Shown in pieces: positions 49,561-58,880 of a DNA stretch of 64,000 nucleotides. The stretch is taken from contig UESW01004565.1 in NCBI GenBank assembly GCA_900491605.1, positions 647,759 through 711,758 on the forward strand, in the 5' to 3' direction. The DNA is from Calamus simplicifolius. Taxonomy: Eukaryota; Streptophyta; Magnoliopsida; Arecales; Arecaceae. The position numbers and the translations under genes are program-made. Under the pieces are notes generated by a model, which worked only from the letters and a program-made list of their open reading frames with translations, had not been told where the DNA came from and did no database searches. Position 1 is the first letter of the stretch. Every line of letters starts with the position of its first letter.

Positions 49561-49589
49561 CAGCTGGCTGGTGCCTAGGTGCACAGTGT

Positions 49590-50012
49590 GCTCCTGGCAC
49601 CAGCCGTGCCATGGCACGGCCTATAAATGGCCCAGCAAGGCCGTTCTGGCACGGCCCATTAGGGTCGTTGCTGGGCCGTGCCAAAACGGCCCAGCAGGGC
49701 CGTTGCTGGGCCGTGCCATGGCACGGCCCAGCAACGGCCCAGCTGGGCCGTGCCATAGCACGGCCCACAAAACGGCCCAGAAGGGCCGTTTTGGCACGGC
49801 CCAGCAACGGCCCTGTTGGGCCGTGCCAGGCATGGCCCGTGGCCCATTTCTTGATGGGTCACGGGCCGTGCCGAATTTGAATTTTTTTTTAGTGGATCGT
49901 GCCTGGCACGACCCATTTGTTAATGGGCCGTGCCAGACACGACACGGTAATTTTTTCTAACACGATGGGCCTGGGCCGTGCCTGGCACGGCACGGCCCAG
50001 TGCCCATGCCTA
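49590..50012. repeat. GC-rich palindromic arm of the hAT-like element
   Basis: Tightly packed GGGCCGTGCCATGGCACGGCCCAG-type palindromes in both orientations. The left arm (48014-48300) has the same words. Each arm can fold on itself, and the two arms can pair with each other. Confidence 0.75.
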
Positions 50013-50265
50013 CTTCAAACAAATTCTTTATAATAAATCAGTTTCCATACATGTATATAATCACTAAGATAATTAAAATTTGGATTAAATTAATTTTTAG
50101 GATTCAAAAAGAAAGAAAGAAAGAAGAAACTGTTACTCTTAGAACAAACCGCACGTTAAGGAGGAGGAAATCATGATGTCAAATGTCAAATCACATAAAA
50201 ACCTTCATCTAAACAAAACTCTTTGAGGAAGTCTGTTAGTATGCTAAATTTAACACGAATTTTAC

Positions 50266-51535
50266 CTTCAAGGCGACTTGAGAGACGAGCTCTTCGTAGG
50301 TTCCATAGAAGGGTATAAATTCGTATTCCAAATCGTACTTCAACCGCTTAAGCGTCTCTTTGAAAACATCGACGCAGAATCCCGTCACTGCCCTCACCTT
50401 CCCCGTTTCGTCGTACTCTACCTTCACGAACTGGTCGAAGGACCTGTGGGCCGGAACCCCAATTCTGAGCCTACCCCAGCCCCCGGGGACTGTCACTGCC
50501 CCTCCAGGCCAGTAGACCGGAACCAAGACGTCCGTGCTCGGCCCACGAATGGCCTTCTCTTCCTCCCAATCAAAGAACCCATAGCCCTTAATCCACAACC
50601 CCAGCTCTCTGACACTCTTCCCCACGACGTTGACTACCCGAAAAGCCGGGGAGCCCTTGCCCCCTGCCGAGCTTCCATCTCCTCTCGTGAAAGTACTAAT
50701 CGGCCCGCTGAGCCCAATAAATTTGCACGAGAGAATCCCTTCTAACAGCGTCTTGCGCTGCTTCACGGTCTCAGTTGCAGCACATGCGATCACGCGCATC
50801 GCATCATAAGCCCGCATCGCGTAGAATCCCGGGTCGACGTATTTCTCCCCTTCCTTTCTATAATAACTCGATTCGTATCTCTGCCGGAATTTGGCATGGA
50901 ACTGGTGGTAGGAGTCGGTGGTCTCGTCTAGATAAAACTTGATACCTACCACACCTTGCATGTAAGAAGAGAGGAACGATGGGGGGAGGGCCGAGTCAAA
51001 GAGCGTGGTGATATCATCGTTGGCGATCCACGCGTGCCCCTTGGCCGTCATTCCTAACCTCTTCGCCTCCTGGAAGAGATGGACGGTCAATAACGGTGAG
51101 GCCCGGACGATGATGTACACCTTGGGCAGCTGTCTCCGCACCCTCTCCAACTCTTGCCGGACCGCGGCCTGTTGGTCCGGGAGCGAGTCCATTGGAGGGA
51201 AGGCGGCGCTGTAGGCTATCTCGGATCCGACGTCTCGTAGGTAGTTGGCAAGAAGAGCGACGGTTGCGGAGATGCTACCGTCGTCTTCGTAGACCGCAAT
51301 GACCCTCCTCCAGTTGTAGGATTTGACGAGGTCGCGAGGCACTGCATTTGACCGGAATCCGGGTACGGCAAGCGGACCAAGAAGAAGGGTCTGGGTGCCG
51401 TGGCCATTGGAGGGCTCGCGGCGAGAGAGAGCAGTGGAATTTTCGCCCGACTGCAGAGCGCTGCCACCATGTCCATCTCTGGCCATGGTACTGTGCTGAG
51501 GATTACTTCTGCTCCCCAGTCGATGAGATTTTTAG
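50266..51535 (-). pseudogene. GLR: GLR exon 2: amino-terminal domain and S1 start, one-base frameshift
   Basis: Opens AKNLIDWGAEVILSTVPWPE, then AALCSRAKIPLLSLAASPP, in one frame until QMQCLA (near 51340). From there DLVKSYNWRRVIAVYEDD continues in another frame, consistent with one lost G in GCG-GAC near 51337. The rest is open: the flytrap domain through FYAMRAYDAMRVIA and LLEGILSCKFIGLSGPI, then S1 from GWGRLRIGVPAHRSF to FIPFYGTYEELVSQVALK. Donor GTAAA, phase 0. Confidence 0.9.
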
Positions 51536-51615
51536 CTGCATTCGAATGCGTTCAATGGCATTAGAAATTTTGGAGAATTTAATTTCTTCTTTCGTGTTAG
51601 CATTCTCTAACTTAC

Positions 51616-51850
51616 CGTCTGAAGTTGATCGGTGATTGCAGCTGTTGCTGGAATCTCTGACTTGGAGCTGTAGCGTGGAGTTGTATTGTTGGGCTGCGAT
51701 CTCTATAGCGATCTTTTGCTCTCTTCCAATGCGAGAGCCAGTGTTGACGATGGCACCGATGTGAACAGCGAGTGCACCACTGGAGAGAAGGAGATAAAAA
51801 CAACATGAGAAGAACAGGAAGAAAAGATAGATAGGAGGTTTCATGGGCAT
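51616..51850 (-). CDS. GLR: GLR exon 1: signal peptide and start of the amino-terminal domain
   Basis: ATG at 51850 (a second in-frame ATG two codons on). A hydrophobic stretch IYLFFLFFSCCFYLLLSSG is a strong signal peptide. VHIGAIVNTGSRIGREQKIAIEIA is the characteristic first strand and helix of clade-2 GLRs. Ends at GAC-G with donor GTAAGT, phase 1, before an 80-bp intron. Confidence 0.9.
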
Positions 51851-52968
51851 CTATATATCGATCGGGCACTCCTCCGATCATAGAGTGGGGGAGAGGAGAT
51901 TTTTATGTTCGTTGCTGTGTGGGTGGTAAATCTCTGTCCTTGAAAGTTTTGTTTGAAGGCAACCATCAGGCTTGAGCAGGCTTTATGGTGCAAGGGTACC
52001 GTATAAAATGGCCATTCGTTCTCAGATGTGTTAATTTAAAATGAGAAAACTAAAGGAAGCGAGGAGGAAACAACGACGAAATCGGACTACCGCATTCCAT
52101 GTTAAGTATTCGGATGGAATTACTTGGGTGAAGTGGTTAAAAAGTTATCTTAGAAAACAATCTCCCTTTTTCTGAGAAATTATCTGGAAAGAAGTCTTTT
52201 TGTTGGTGAGATAATCCTCCAATATATATAGTAGATCGAGTCGTTTGCGGTCTAGTCATACAAGCAGCCAGACCCTGAGAATATACTAATCCAAAACCTT
52301 CTAGATTTCTTAGCTAGAAAGCGAACAGTGCACTTACCTGGAAAAATATTCATACATCTGCAACAGGCGTATAACACGTGAACTGAACCAGAAGAGAAGA
52401 AGATGGATTAGAATTGAGGGCTAAAACGACGTGAGTCAAAGGAATAAGGTTCATTTTTTTAAAAAAATAAGAAAATCCTCGCAGACAACTTTTCAAGGCC
52501 GTGTCGCATCAACTTTGCCGTCCAAGGAAAAAATAAAGATACTCGTCGGCATCTCAGTAGCACATCGAAAATGACTCGTTCGAAAGCAAAGTGTCCTTCA
52601 TATTACTTCAGCTTATTTGCTACCTGATGGAAAAGGAAAAACAGTCGAAGCTAGATAATCACTTTTATCATATATTAAAATGATTTTCAACTCCTACACT
52701 TAGAGATGGCTTGTCCCCCTATAACGTACAATTTAAAATTCAAAATGTAAATTTAAGTGATTGCTGTAATTGTCTCCCAATTTCTCCGTACTCAAATTCA
52801 AGTTTGGATTTGAATTGCTGTTATAATTATCTCCTAATTTGCATTCTATAAAACTGGTTGCTTATAGAGCCAACTGGATGGACTCAATAGGCCGCCTATA
52901 GAGTTAATCTAAAAAGATCATGATGTAGCTGACGTAGTCACGAGGACAATCATGATAAAATCAAAAGC
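51851..52968. other. Upstream region of the GLR gene
   Basis: About 1.1 kb of mainly AT-rich DNA. TATATATA at 52213-52220, about 360 bp before the ATG, could be a TATA element on the minus strand, but this is weak. No coding or repeat structure is recognised. The right end joins the GC-rich minisatellite of the Gypsy element. Confidence 0.4.
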
Positions 52969-52978
52969 TTAAGGCGGT

Positions 52979-53740
52979 CTCGTCCCGGCATCTCCAAGTT
53001 GGCCGAGTCGGCCCCGACTTTCCCAAGTCGGCCCCACTCGGCCCCGGCACCTCCCAATCGGTCGAGCCGGTTCCGACCATCCCTGGTCGGCCGACTTTTT
53101 CAAGTCGGCCCTGCTCGGCCCCGGCATCTCCAAGTCGGCCGAATCGGCCCTGACTTCTCCAAGTCGGCCCCGCTTGGCCCCGGCACCTCCCAGTCGGTCG
53201 AGCCGGCCCCGACCATCCTTGGTCGGCCCCGACTTTCCCAAGTCGGCCCTGCTCGGCCCCGGTATCTCCAAGTCGGCCGAGTCGGCCCCGACTTCCCCAA
53301 GTCAGCCTTGCTCAGCCCCGGCATCTCCAAGTCGGCCCTGTCGGCCCCGGCATCTCCAAGTCGGCCGAGTCGGCCCCGACTTCCCCAAGTCGGCCCCGCT
53401 CGGCCCCGGCACCTCCCAGTCGGCCGAGTCGGCCCCGACTTCCCCAAGTCGGCCCGCTCGGCCCCGGCACCTCCCAGTCGGCCGATTCGGCCCCGACTTC
53501 CCCAAGTCGGCCCCGCTTGGCCCCGGCACCTCCAAGTCGACCGAGTCGGCCCCGACTTTTCCAAGTCGGCCCCGCTCGGCCCTAGCATCTTCAAGCCGGC
53601 CGAGTCGGCCCCGATCATCCCTGGTCGGCCCCGCCCCGGCATATCCAGGTCGCCGAGTCGGCCCTGCTCGGCCTCGGCGCCCTCAGGAGAGTCAAGGCGG
53701 TCCCAACTTTCCCAAGTCGGCTCCAGGACGATCCTGGCAG
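52979..53740 (+). repeat. GC-rich minisatellite with 29/58-bp period
   Basis: Tandem copies of CCCCGACTTCCCCAAGTCGG-type words alternate with CCGGCACCTCCCAGTCGG. The start-to-start distances of CGGCCCCGAC are 87, 59, 58 and 59 bp, so the base period is about 29 bp with a dimeric 58-59 bp unit. Long frames on both strands here are repeat translations. It lies upstream of the TATA-like box, i.e. in U3 of the Gypsy LTR. Confidence 0.8.
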
Positions 53741-53994
53741 TTTAAGCGCCATCTTTTTGGCCCGTGCCGTCTGACATCGCCAGGCCCAACTACCCACTGG
53801 CCATGCCTCCGATGGGACCAGACCTAACTACCCATTAGCCCCACTGACTGATGGGACTTAGCCCACCAACCGCCGTTTCTTTCTGCTCTGATGAGACAGG
53901 ACCCACCAATCGGCCCAGATTCACGCAACCCCCACAAACCCAGCGGACATTCCTTTCTCATGAAACTCACGTGGTCGTGCAGGTGTCAACCACC

Positions 53995-54001
53995 TATAAA
54001 A
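53995..54001 (+). promoter_or_regulatory. TATA box of the Gypsy LTR
   Basis: TATAAAA followed by GGGTAAG, about 285 bp before the proposed LTR end and downstream of the minisatellite. Confidence 0.5.
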
Positions 54002-54393
54002 GGGTAAGTCCACTCAAGAACCAGGTACAAAAACTCATACACTGGCTACCCTAATACCCAAAGAGAGATTCCCCCTTTTTGAGGACTCATTTTTCTTCCC
54101 AATAAGAGCTCGTCTGAGCTCTCCCTTAGCTATGGCCTCGGTTACTGACTTGAGCATTGGAGGGTCCCCACCGAAGCACCCTCCGGTCTTAGGACTTTTT
54201 TGCAGGCCATTCGACCAGGCGTGGATTCGTGGATTAAGTAGCTCTCTTCTCCCGATGTTCAAGACCGGTGATCGGGCATCATCAGATTGGCGCACCAGGA
54301 AGGAGGGGCTGAGAAGAATGTTGAGGGCACTTGCTCAGTCATCTGTATTACTTAGCGGCGAACTCTTACCCTCTCATCTTCCTTCATCGAGCC

Positions 54394-56036
54394 ATGGTGG
54401 TGACCCGAGCTCAAGATGCTTCCATCAGCTGTCCGGTAGGGCTTCCCCCGCCGATTAGGCAGCAGGAGGCTAATCCCCTGCTGTCGATCCTCCCGTCCCC
54501 TCTCCGCCACCAGATGCGGCTGTCTCGCCTGCGGAACAGCTAGCAGCTCTCACCCAGCAAGTCCAGACTCTTACTGCCATGGTCCATGGACTTCAGCAAC
54601 AACAGTCAGTGGCCACTCAGCACCAGACCGCTCCCCCTGCTAGTTAGCAGTCGGCAAGTAGAGGCTCTCCCTAGCGAGAGGCCGGTCATCATCAGGCTTC
54701 CCCTAGGAAGCCCCATCGTGATCCCCCTAAGCGGCCACGATCCCCCAATTATGGCCCGAGCAAGTTCCCTCCAGAGCCGCATCGTCAGGAGGAGCCAAAG
54801 CGGGAGTCCCACCTTCCGCGTCCTTCTCCTTCTTCTTCTTCTTCTTCATCCTCCGAGCCGTCTTGGAGGGCTTCGACGATCAGCCACCAGGCAGAGGAGC
54901 GCCTGGATGAGTACAATTGGCGACTAGATGAGCTTTTCAAGAAGATCAACAGTCAGCCGGAGGAGTTTGACACCCATCCTCCTTATACCCGCCGGATACT
55001 GGAGGAGCCCGTCCCCTCTAGGTTTCGTTTTCCCTAGATAGATTCGTACGATGGCACTACGGACCCTCTGGATCACCTCGAGAGTTACAAAGCCATGATG
55101 CAATTCCAGGGTGCTACGGACGCCCTTCTCTGCAAAGCTTTCCCCGCCACTCTATGGAAAGCTGCTCGCGCTTGGAACTCGCGCCTACCCCCTCACAGCA
55201 TCAACTCCTTCGAGAGCTGGAAAGGACCTTTCTGGTCACTTTGATGCCTACCGATGGATCCTGAGAGTTGCGAATAGCCTCTTCTCCGTGCGCCAGAGGG
55301 AGGAGGAGTCGCTATGGGACTTTGTGTCCCGATTCAAGACCGCTGCCCTTGAAGTCTATCATCTGGATGACGCGGTGGCAACGCTGGCGCTAAAGCGGGG
55401 GCTCCTCCCGTCCCGCTTCACCTTTTCTTTGGACAAGAAGCCCCCAAGTTCCTACTCCGACCTCCTCCTCCGGGCTCAAAGTACATTTGTGCGATGAGGC
55501 CGACCTCACCTACCGGAATCTTCAAGGAGTTCCAGCTGCAAGCCTGCTCACCCCGAGCCGAATGAACCCCCTTGCCACCGACGGTCCGATCCGCCTCACC
55601 GATCCGATGGCAGGCATCGAAACCCCATCCCTGATGAGAGCAAGCTCACACCCCTTCTCGCCCCCCGATCTCACATCCTTATGGAGATCGAGGGTGAGCC
55701 TTATCTCCAGCGCACTCCTCCTATGAAGAAAGGTTCCCCCCGTGACAAGAGCCGTTATTCCGATTCCATCAAGATTACGGCCATGACACCGACAGCTGCT
55801 TCAGCCTGAAGCGTGCCATTGAGGAGCTCATCCAGCGGGGCTACCTCGGTAAGTATGTCCAGAAGGCACCGCAACCGCCGGCGCTCATGGGGCCTTCGCC
55901 CATTCAGGCTGCTGTCGACAACACCCCCACGGAGCGGATGGTCGGGATGGTGTCTTGGGGGGCGGCTTCCCCATATAAGCAGCTGAGGGAGGAGGAGGCG
56001 CTGGGTAAGGTAGTTCTTGGGGAGGATCGGCAAATG
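54394..56036 (+). pseudogene. Gypsy (Tat-like) gag, broken
   Basis: ATG at 54394 starts MVVTRAQDASIS. Shifting frames then show a Gln-rich stretch, a Ser tract encoded by (CTT)n (54826-54848), DSYDGTTDPLDHLESYKAMM (about 55046-55105) and RQREEESLWDFVSRFKTAALEV (about 55291-55355), the typical retrotransposon gag core, then the CCHC-less RDYGHDTDSCF..IEELIQRGYLGKYVQKAPQ tail (about 55785-55875). In-frame stops and frameshifts make it inactive. Confidence 0.8.
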
Positions 56037-56049
56037 TTGAGAATGTAAA

Positions 56050-56700
56050 TAATGAAGGTATCGCTGTCTCTATGACGATCGCCATGCGTTCAAGGCTTTC
56101 TGCGGTAAGCTGGATATTCGCCATCGATTCACCTCTGTCGGCCACCCCCAAATCAACGGAGAGGCCAAGGTTATGAACCACACCATTCTCAGAGGGATCA
56201 GAACTCGGCTAGATGGATCCAAGGGTCGATGGGTGGAGGAACTCCCCAGTGTGATATGGGCTTACCATACGACCCAGGGCCCCAACGGGCGAGACTCCCT
56301 TCAATCTCGTCTTTGGATCCGAAGCTGTCATCCCTGTTGAGATCGGATTGCCCAATCCGCGTGTGGAGTCCTTCAATGAAGAAAACAATTCCATACTGAT
56401 ACGGACTAATCTGGACTTCATCGATGAAGCGCATGATCGGGCGAGGCTACGAATGGCGACCTTCCGCCAGTGGGCCGCCAAGTACTAGAATGCCCGGTCC
56501 GTCCCAAGGTCTTTCGCCATGGAGATCTGGTTTTGAGAAAGGCCAAATTATCCAAGCCTACGGAGGGGGGTAAATTGTCCCCCAACTGGAAAGTCCTTAT
56601 CGCGTCACCGAGACACTCCATCGGGGGGCATACAGACTAGAAGAACTCATGGATGACCCATTTCACATACCTGGAACGTGGATAACCTCCGCCAATATTA
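56050..56700 (+). pseudogene. Gypsy integrase C-terminal fragment
   Basis: Resumes inside integrase at FCGKLDIRHRFTSVGHPQINGEA (about 56098-56166), then RWVEELPSVIWAYHTT and the downstream part with RPKVF and DLVLRKAKLSKPTEGGKLSPNW (about 56500-56590). The catalytic DDE part and everything from protease to RNase H are missing, so gag (ending about 56036) is fused directly to integrase by a deletion of several kb. Confidence 0.8.
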
Positions 56701-56799
56701 TCAATGATGTATCCCCCCAGAGCATGAGTAATAAAAGGGTCCCTTCTAGCGCCACAACCTACTCTTCCTTGTGTCCAAGGACCATATCTCAGAAAAGGA

Positions 56800-58010
56800 G
56801 TTCGTCGGCATCGCGGCCTACGGGACACCACTCGGCCCCGACACGGAGGTGCCCCCGAGTCGGTTAAGACCCTAAAGGCTCCGTACCCGATCGAGTCATC
56901 CCTCGGGCAGCAAACAAACCCTCGAGATGGTTCTAAAGGAGCTTACCGGCATCATGGCCTATGGGACGCCACTCGGCCCCAGCACGGAGGTGCCCTCAAA
57001 TCGGTTAAGACCCTAAAGGCTCCGTACCTGATCGAGTCGCCCCTCGGGCGGCACACAAACCTCCGAGGTGGTTCTAAAGGAGCTCGCCGGCATTGCAGCC
57101 TATGGAACACCACTCGGCTCCGGCACGGAGGTGCCCCTGAGTCGGTTGAGACCCTAAAGGCTCCGTACCCAGTTAAGTCACCCCTCGGGCGGTACACAAA
57201 ATCCCGAGATGGTTCTAAAGGAGCTCGCCGGCATCGCGGCCTATGAGACACCACTCGGCCCCAGCATGGAAGTGCCCCTGAGTCGGTTAAGACCCTAAAG
57301 GCTCCGTACCCGATCGAGTCGCCCCTCGAGCGGAACACAAACCCCCGAAGTGGTCCTAAAGGAGCTCGCCGGCATCACGGCCTATCGGACACCACTCGGC
57401 CCGGCACGGAGGTTCCCCTGAGTCGGTTAAAACCCTAAAGGCTTCGTACCTAGTCGAGTCGCCCTTCGGGCGGCACACAAACCCCTGAGGTGGTTCTAAA
57501 GGAGCTCGTCGGCATCGCGGCTCACGGAACACCACTCGGCCCCAGCACGAGGTGCCTCCAAGTCGATTAAGACCCTAAAGGCTCCGTACTCGGTCGAGTC
57601 ACCCCTTGGGCGGCACACAAACCCTCGAGGTGATTCTAAAGGAGCTCGCCGGCATCGTGGCCCATGGGACACCACTCGGCCCCGACACGGAGGTGCCCCC
57701 GAGTCGGTTAAGACCCTAAAGGCTCCGTACCCGGTCGAGTCACCCCTTGGGCGGCACACAAACCCCCGATGTGGTTCTAAAGGAGCTCATCGGTATCGCG
57801 GCCCATGGGACACCACTCGGCCCTGGCACGGAGGTGCCCCCGAGTCGGTTAAGACCCTAAAGGCTCTGTACCCGGTCGAGTCACCTCTCGAGTGGCACAC
57901 AAACCCCAAGGTGGTTCTAAAGGAGCTCGCCGGCATCGTGGCCCATGAGACACCACTCGGCCCCATAACGGAGGTGCCCCCCTGAGTCGATTAAGACATC
58001 AAGTTGGTCT
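56800..58010 (+). repeat. 141-bp tandem array downstream of Gypsy pol
   Basis: Eight start-to-start distances of the AAAGGAGCTCGCCGGCAT word, from 56935 to 57919, are 140-141 bp. Each unit also has ACACCACTCGGCCCC, GACCCTAAAGGCTCCGTAC and GGGCGGCACACAAACC. Copies differ at several per cent. The long minus-strand frames here are repeat translations. Tandem arrays between pol and the 3' LTR are common in Tat-like Gypsy elements. Confidence 0.88.
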
Positions 58011-58451
58011 CGCACTAAGTTGCCCTCAGACCATTCCAAGTCTTTGGAAGAATCGTGTGCGGACGAATCTCCCTTCAAACAGCCCGCGACAGCTTAAGGC
58101 ATCTTAAGCAACCTCCCATGCGGCTGGCGTATCTCTGAAAGACGCATCCAAACGTTGGCAAATCTAAAACTGCGGTCCAGCCATGGCATCGTCGATGTGC
58201 GCAATGCTCAGAAATAGAAAACATCTTAGAAGGAAGGGTCCTCCTCATTAACAGGTACGGGGCCCGCTTTGTCGTTAGTTGCACAATAAAATGTTTGACC
58301 CAAAGGAAGAGAGAAACAAACAAGAAAGATAAGACACATAAGCATTTTCACAAAAACTCTTTTCCATTAATGATGGAATTGAAGTACAAAATTTGGCCTG
58401 AGGCCGGCTACAAAAAGAAAGAAAAGAGAAAAAGAAAAAAACAGCAACTCT
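58011..58451 (+). other. Spacer between tandem array and antisense ORF
   Basis: Unique sequence, no gene recognised. An A/G-rich stretch (58408-58442) lies just past the stop of the antisense ORF. Confidence 0.4.
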
Positions 58452-58880
58452 TCAGGGCTCGCTAGGGCCCGGCTCTCTCTCGTCGTCCTCCTCCTCTGCC
58501 AACCCCTTGTCAGATTCCCCAGGGCGGATCCCCTCAAGCTCGGCGATGTTGATCTTAAGAGCCGCGGACACCTTAGTTTTGCACATGTCGAAGCCCTTAA
58601 CATAGGCATCGAGGCTGGCCTCGAGGACCTCCTTCCCGAATTCCAGCGAGGACTTATAGTTGGTTATGGCCTGTCCCGCCCCAGCCTCAGCCTGCTGAGC
58701 CCTGGCATCGGCCTCCTGGGCTTGCGTCTCAGCCCGCTGTGCCCTAGCCTCAATCTCCTTGGCTTGCGCATCAGCCTCCTTGGCTCGCGCCTCACCCTCC
58801 CAGGTTTGACTCTCGGCCTCCTCGGCACAGGTACTGGCCTCGTCAGCACAGGCCACTGCCCTGGCCTTCTCCTGGCTCAC
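58452..58880 (-). CDS. Antisense coiled-coil ORF of the Gypsy element, interrupted by element 3
   Basis: Open for 143 codons on the minus strand up to the exact insertion point of element 3, with no ATG, so it is the C-terminal part of a longer ORF whose start lies beyond the insertion. It contains a heptad-like Ala/Glu/Arg/Gln repeat (EARAKEADAQAKEIEARAQR), then GFDMCKTKVSAALKINIAELEGI and an acidic tail EEEDDEREPGPSEP. Similar antisense ORFs between pol and the 3' LTR are known in Tat-like Gypsy elements; I assign it by position and composition. Function unknown. Confidence 0.55.
   Translation of the reverse strand: MSQEKARAVACADEASTCAEEAESQTWEGEARAKEADAQAKEIEARAQRAETQAQEADARAQQAEAGAGQAITNYKSSLEFGKEVLEASLDAYVKGFDMCKTKVSAALKINIAELEGIRPGESDKGLAEEEDDEREPGPSEP

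Larger units (their letters stand above)
48006..50020. mobile_element. hAT-like non-autonomous element in GLR intron 2
   Basis: Perfect 8-bp duplication CTTCAAAC (48006-48013 and 50013-50020) flanks 48014-50012 (1999 bp). Ends are inverted: TAGAGGTGGGCACTGG at left, TAGGCATGGGCACTGG (reverse complement) at right. Both lead into arms made of CACGGCCCAG/CTGGGCCGTG words. An 8-bp duplication and the GGTGGGCA-type end suit the hAT superfamily. The interior has no transposase: an AT-rich stretch (48301-48515), then an ~83-bp tandem array. It sits in a 2.8-kb intron without touching splice sites. Confidence 0.8.
45624..51850 (-). pseudogene. GLR: Glutamate receptor-like channel (GLR, clade 2 type), five exons, frameshifted and 3'-truncated
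   Basis: Plant GLRs are ligand-gated cation channels of the plasma or endomembrane, gated by amino acids. Exons (minus strand) are 51850-51616, 51535-50266, 47467-47161, 46528-46161 and 45962-45624; introns of 80, 2798, 632 and 198 bp all have GT..AG ends and matching phases. Domains in order: signal peptide, amino-terminal Venus-flytrap domain, S1, M1, pore loop, M3 (SYTATLSSIL), S2, M4. Total about 840 codons, slightly short for the family. Two lesions are seen: loss of one base near 51337 that shifts the frame in the N-terminal domain, and element 4 replacing the last codons. A 2-kb hAT-like element sits in intron 2. Everything else is conserved, so the gene was lost recently or the frameshift is a sequence error. 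Confidence 0.9.
52970..58880 (+). mobile_element. Decayed Tat-like Gypsy LTR retrotransposon, internally deleted, 3' part beyond window
   Basis: Gag of Tat-lineage Gypsy type, the end of an integrase, and a 3' spacer with tandem repeats and an antisense ORF are in the expected order on the plus strand. A probable 5' LTR covers about 52970-54285 (minisatellite, TATAAAA at 53995-54001, end near ATCATCA), followed by a primer-site-like TTGGCGCACCAGG. Its outer left boundary is uncertain. Protease, RT, RNase H and most of integrase are missing. Element 3 is inserted at 58881, so the 3' LTR lies outside the window. Confidence 0.7.

Noticed and set aside
48649..49578. Long open frames through the 48.6-49.6 kb array
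   Set aside because: Open in several frames on the repeat only; the translation is periodic and has no domain.
52999..53827. Frames of 180-248 codons in the GC-rich minisatellite
   Set aside because: Pro/Arg/Ser-rich periodic translations on both strands, explained by the 29/58-bp repeat without stop codons.
56952..57759. Minus-strand frames in the 141-bp array
   Set aside because: The same ~47-residue unit repeated, as expected from a 141-bp tandem repeat (47 codons); no conserved protein motif.
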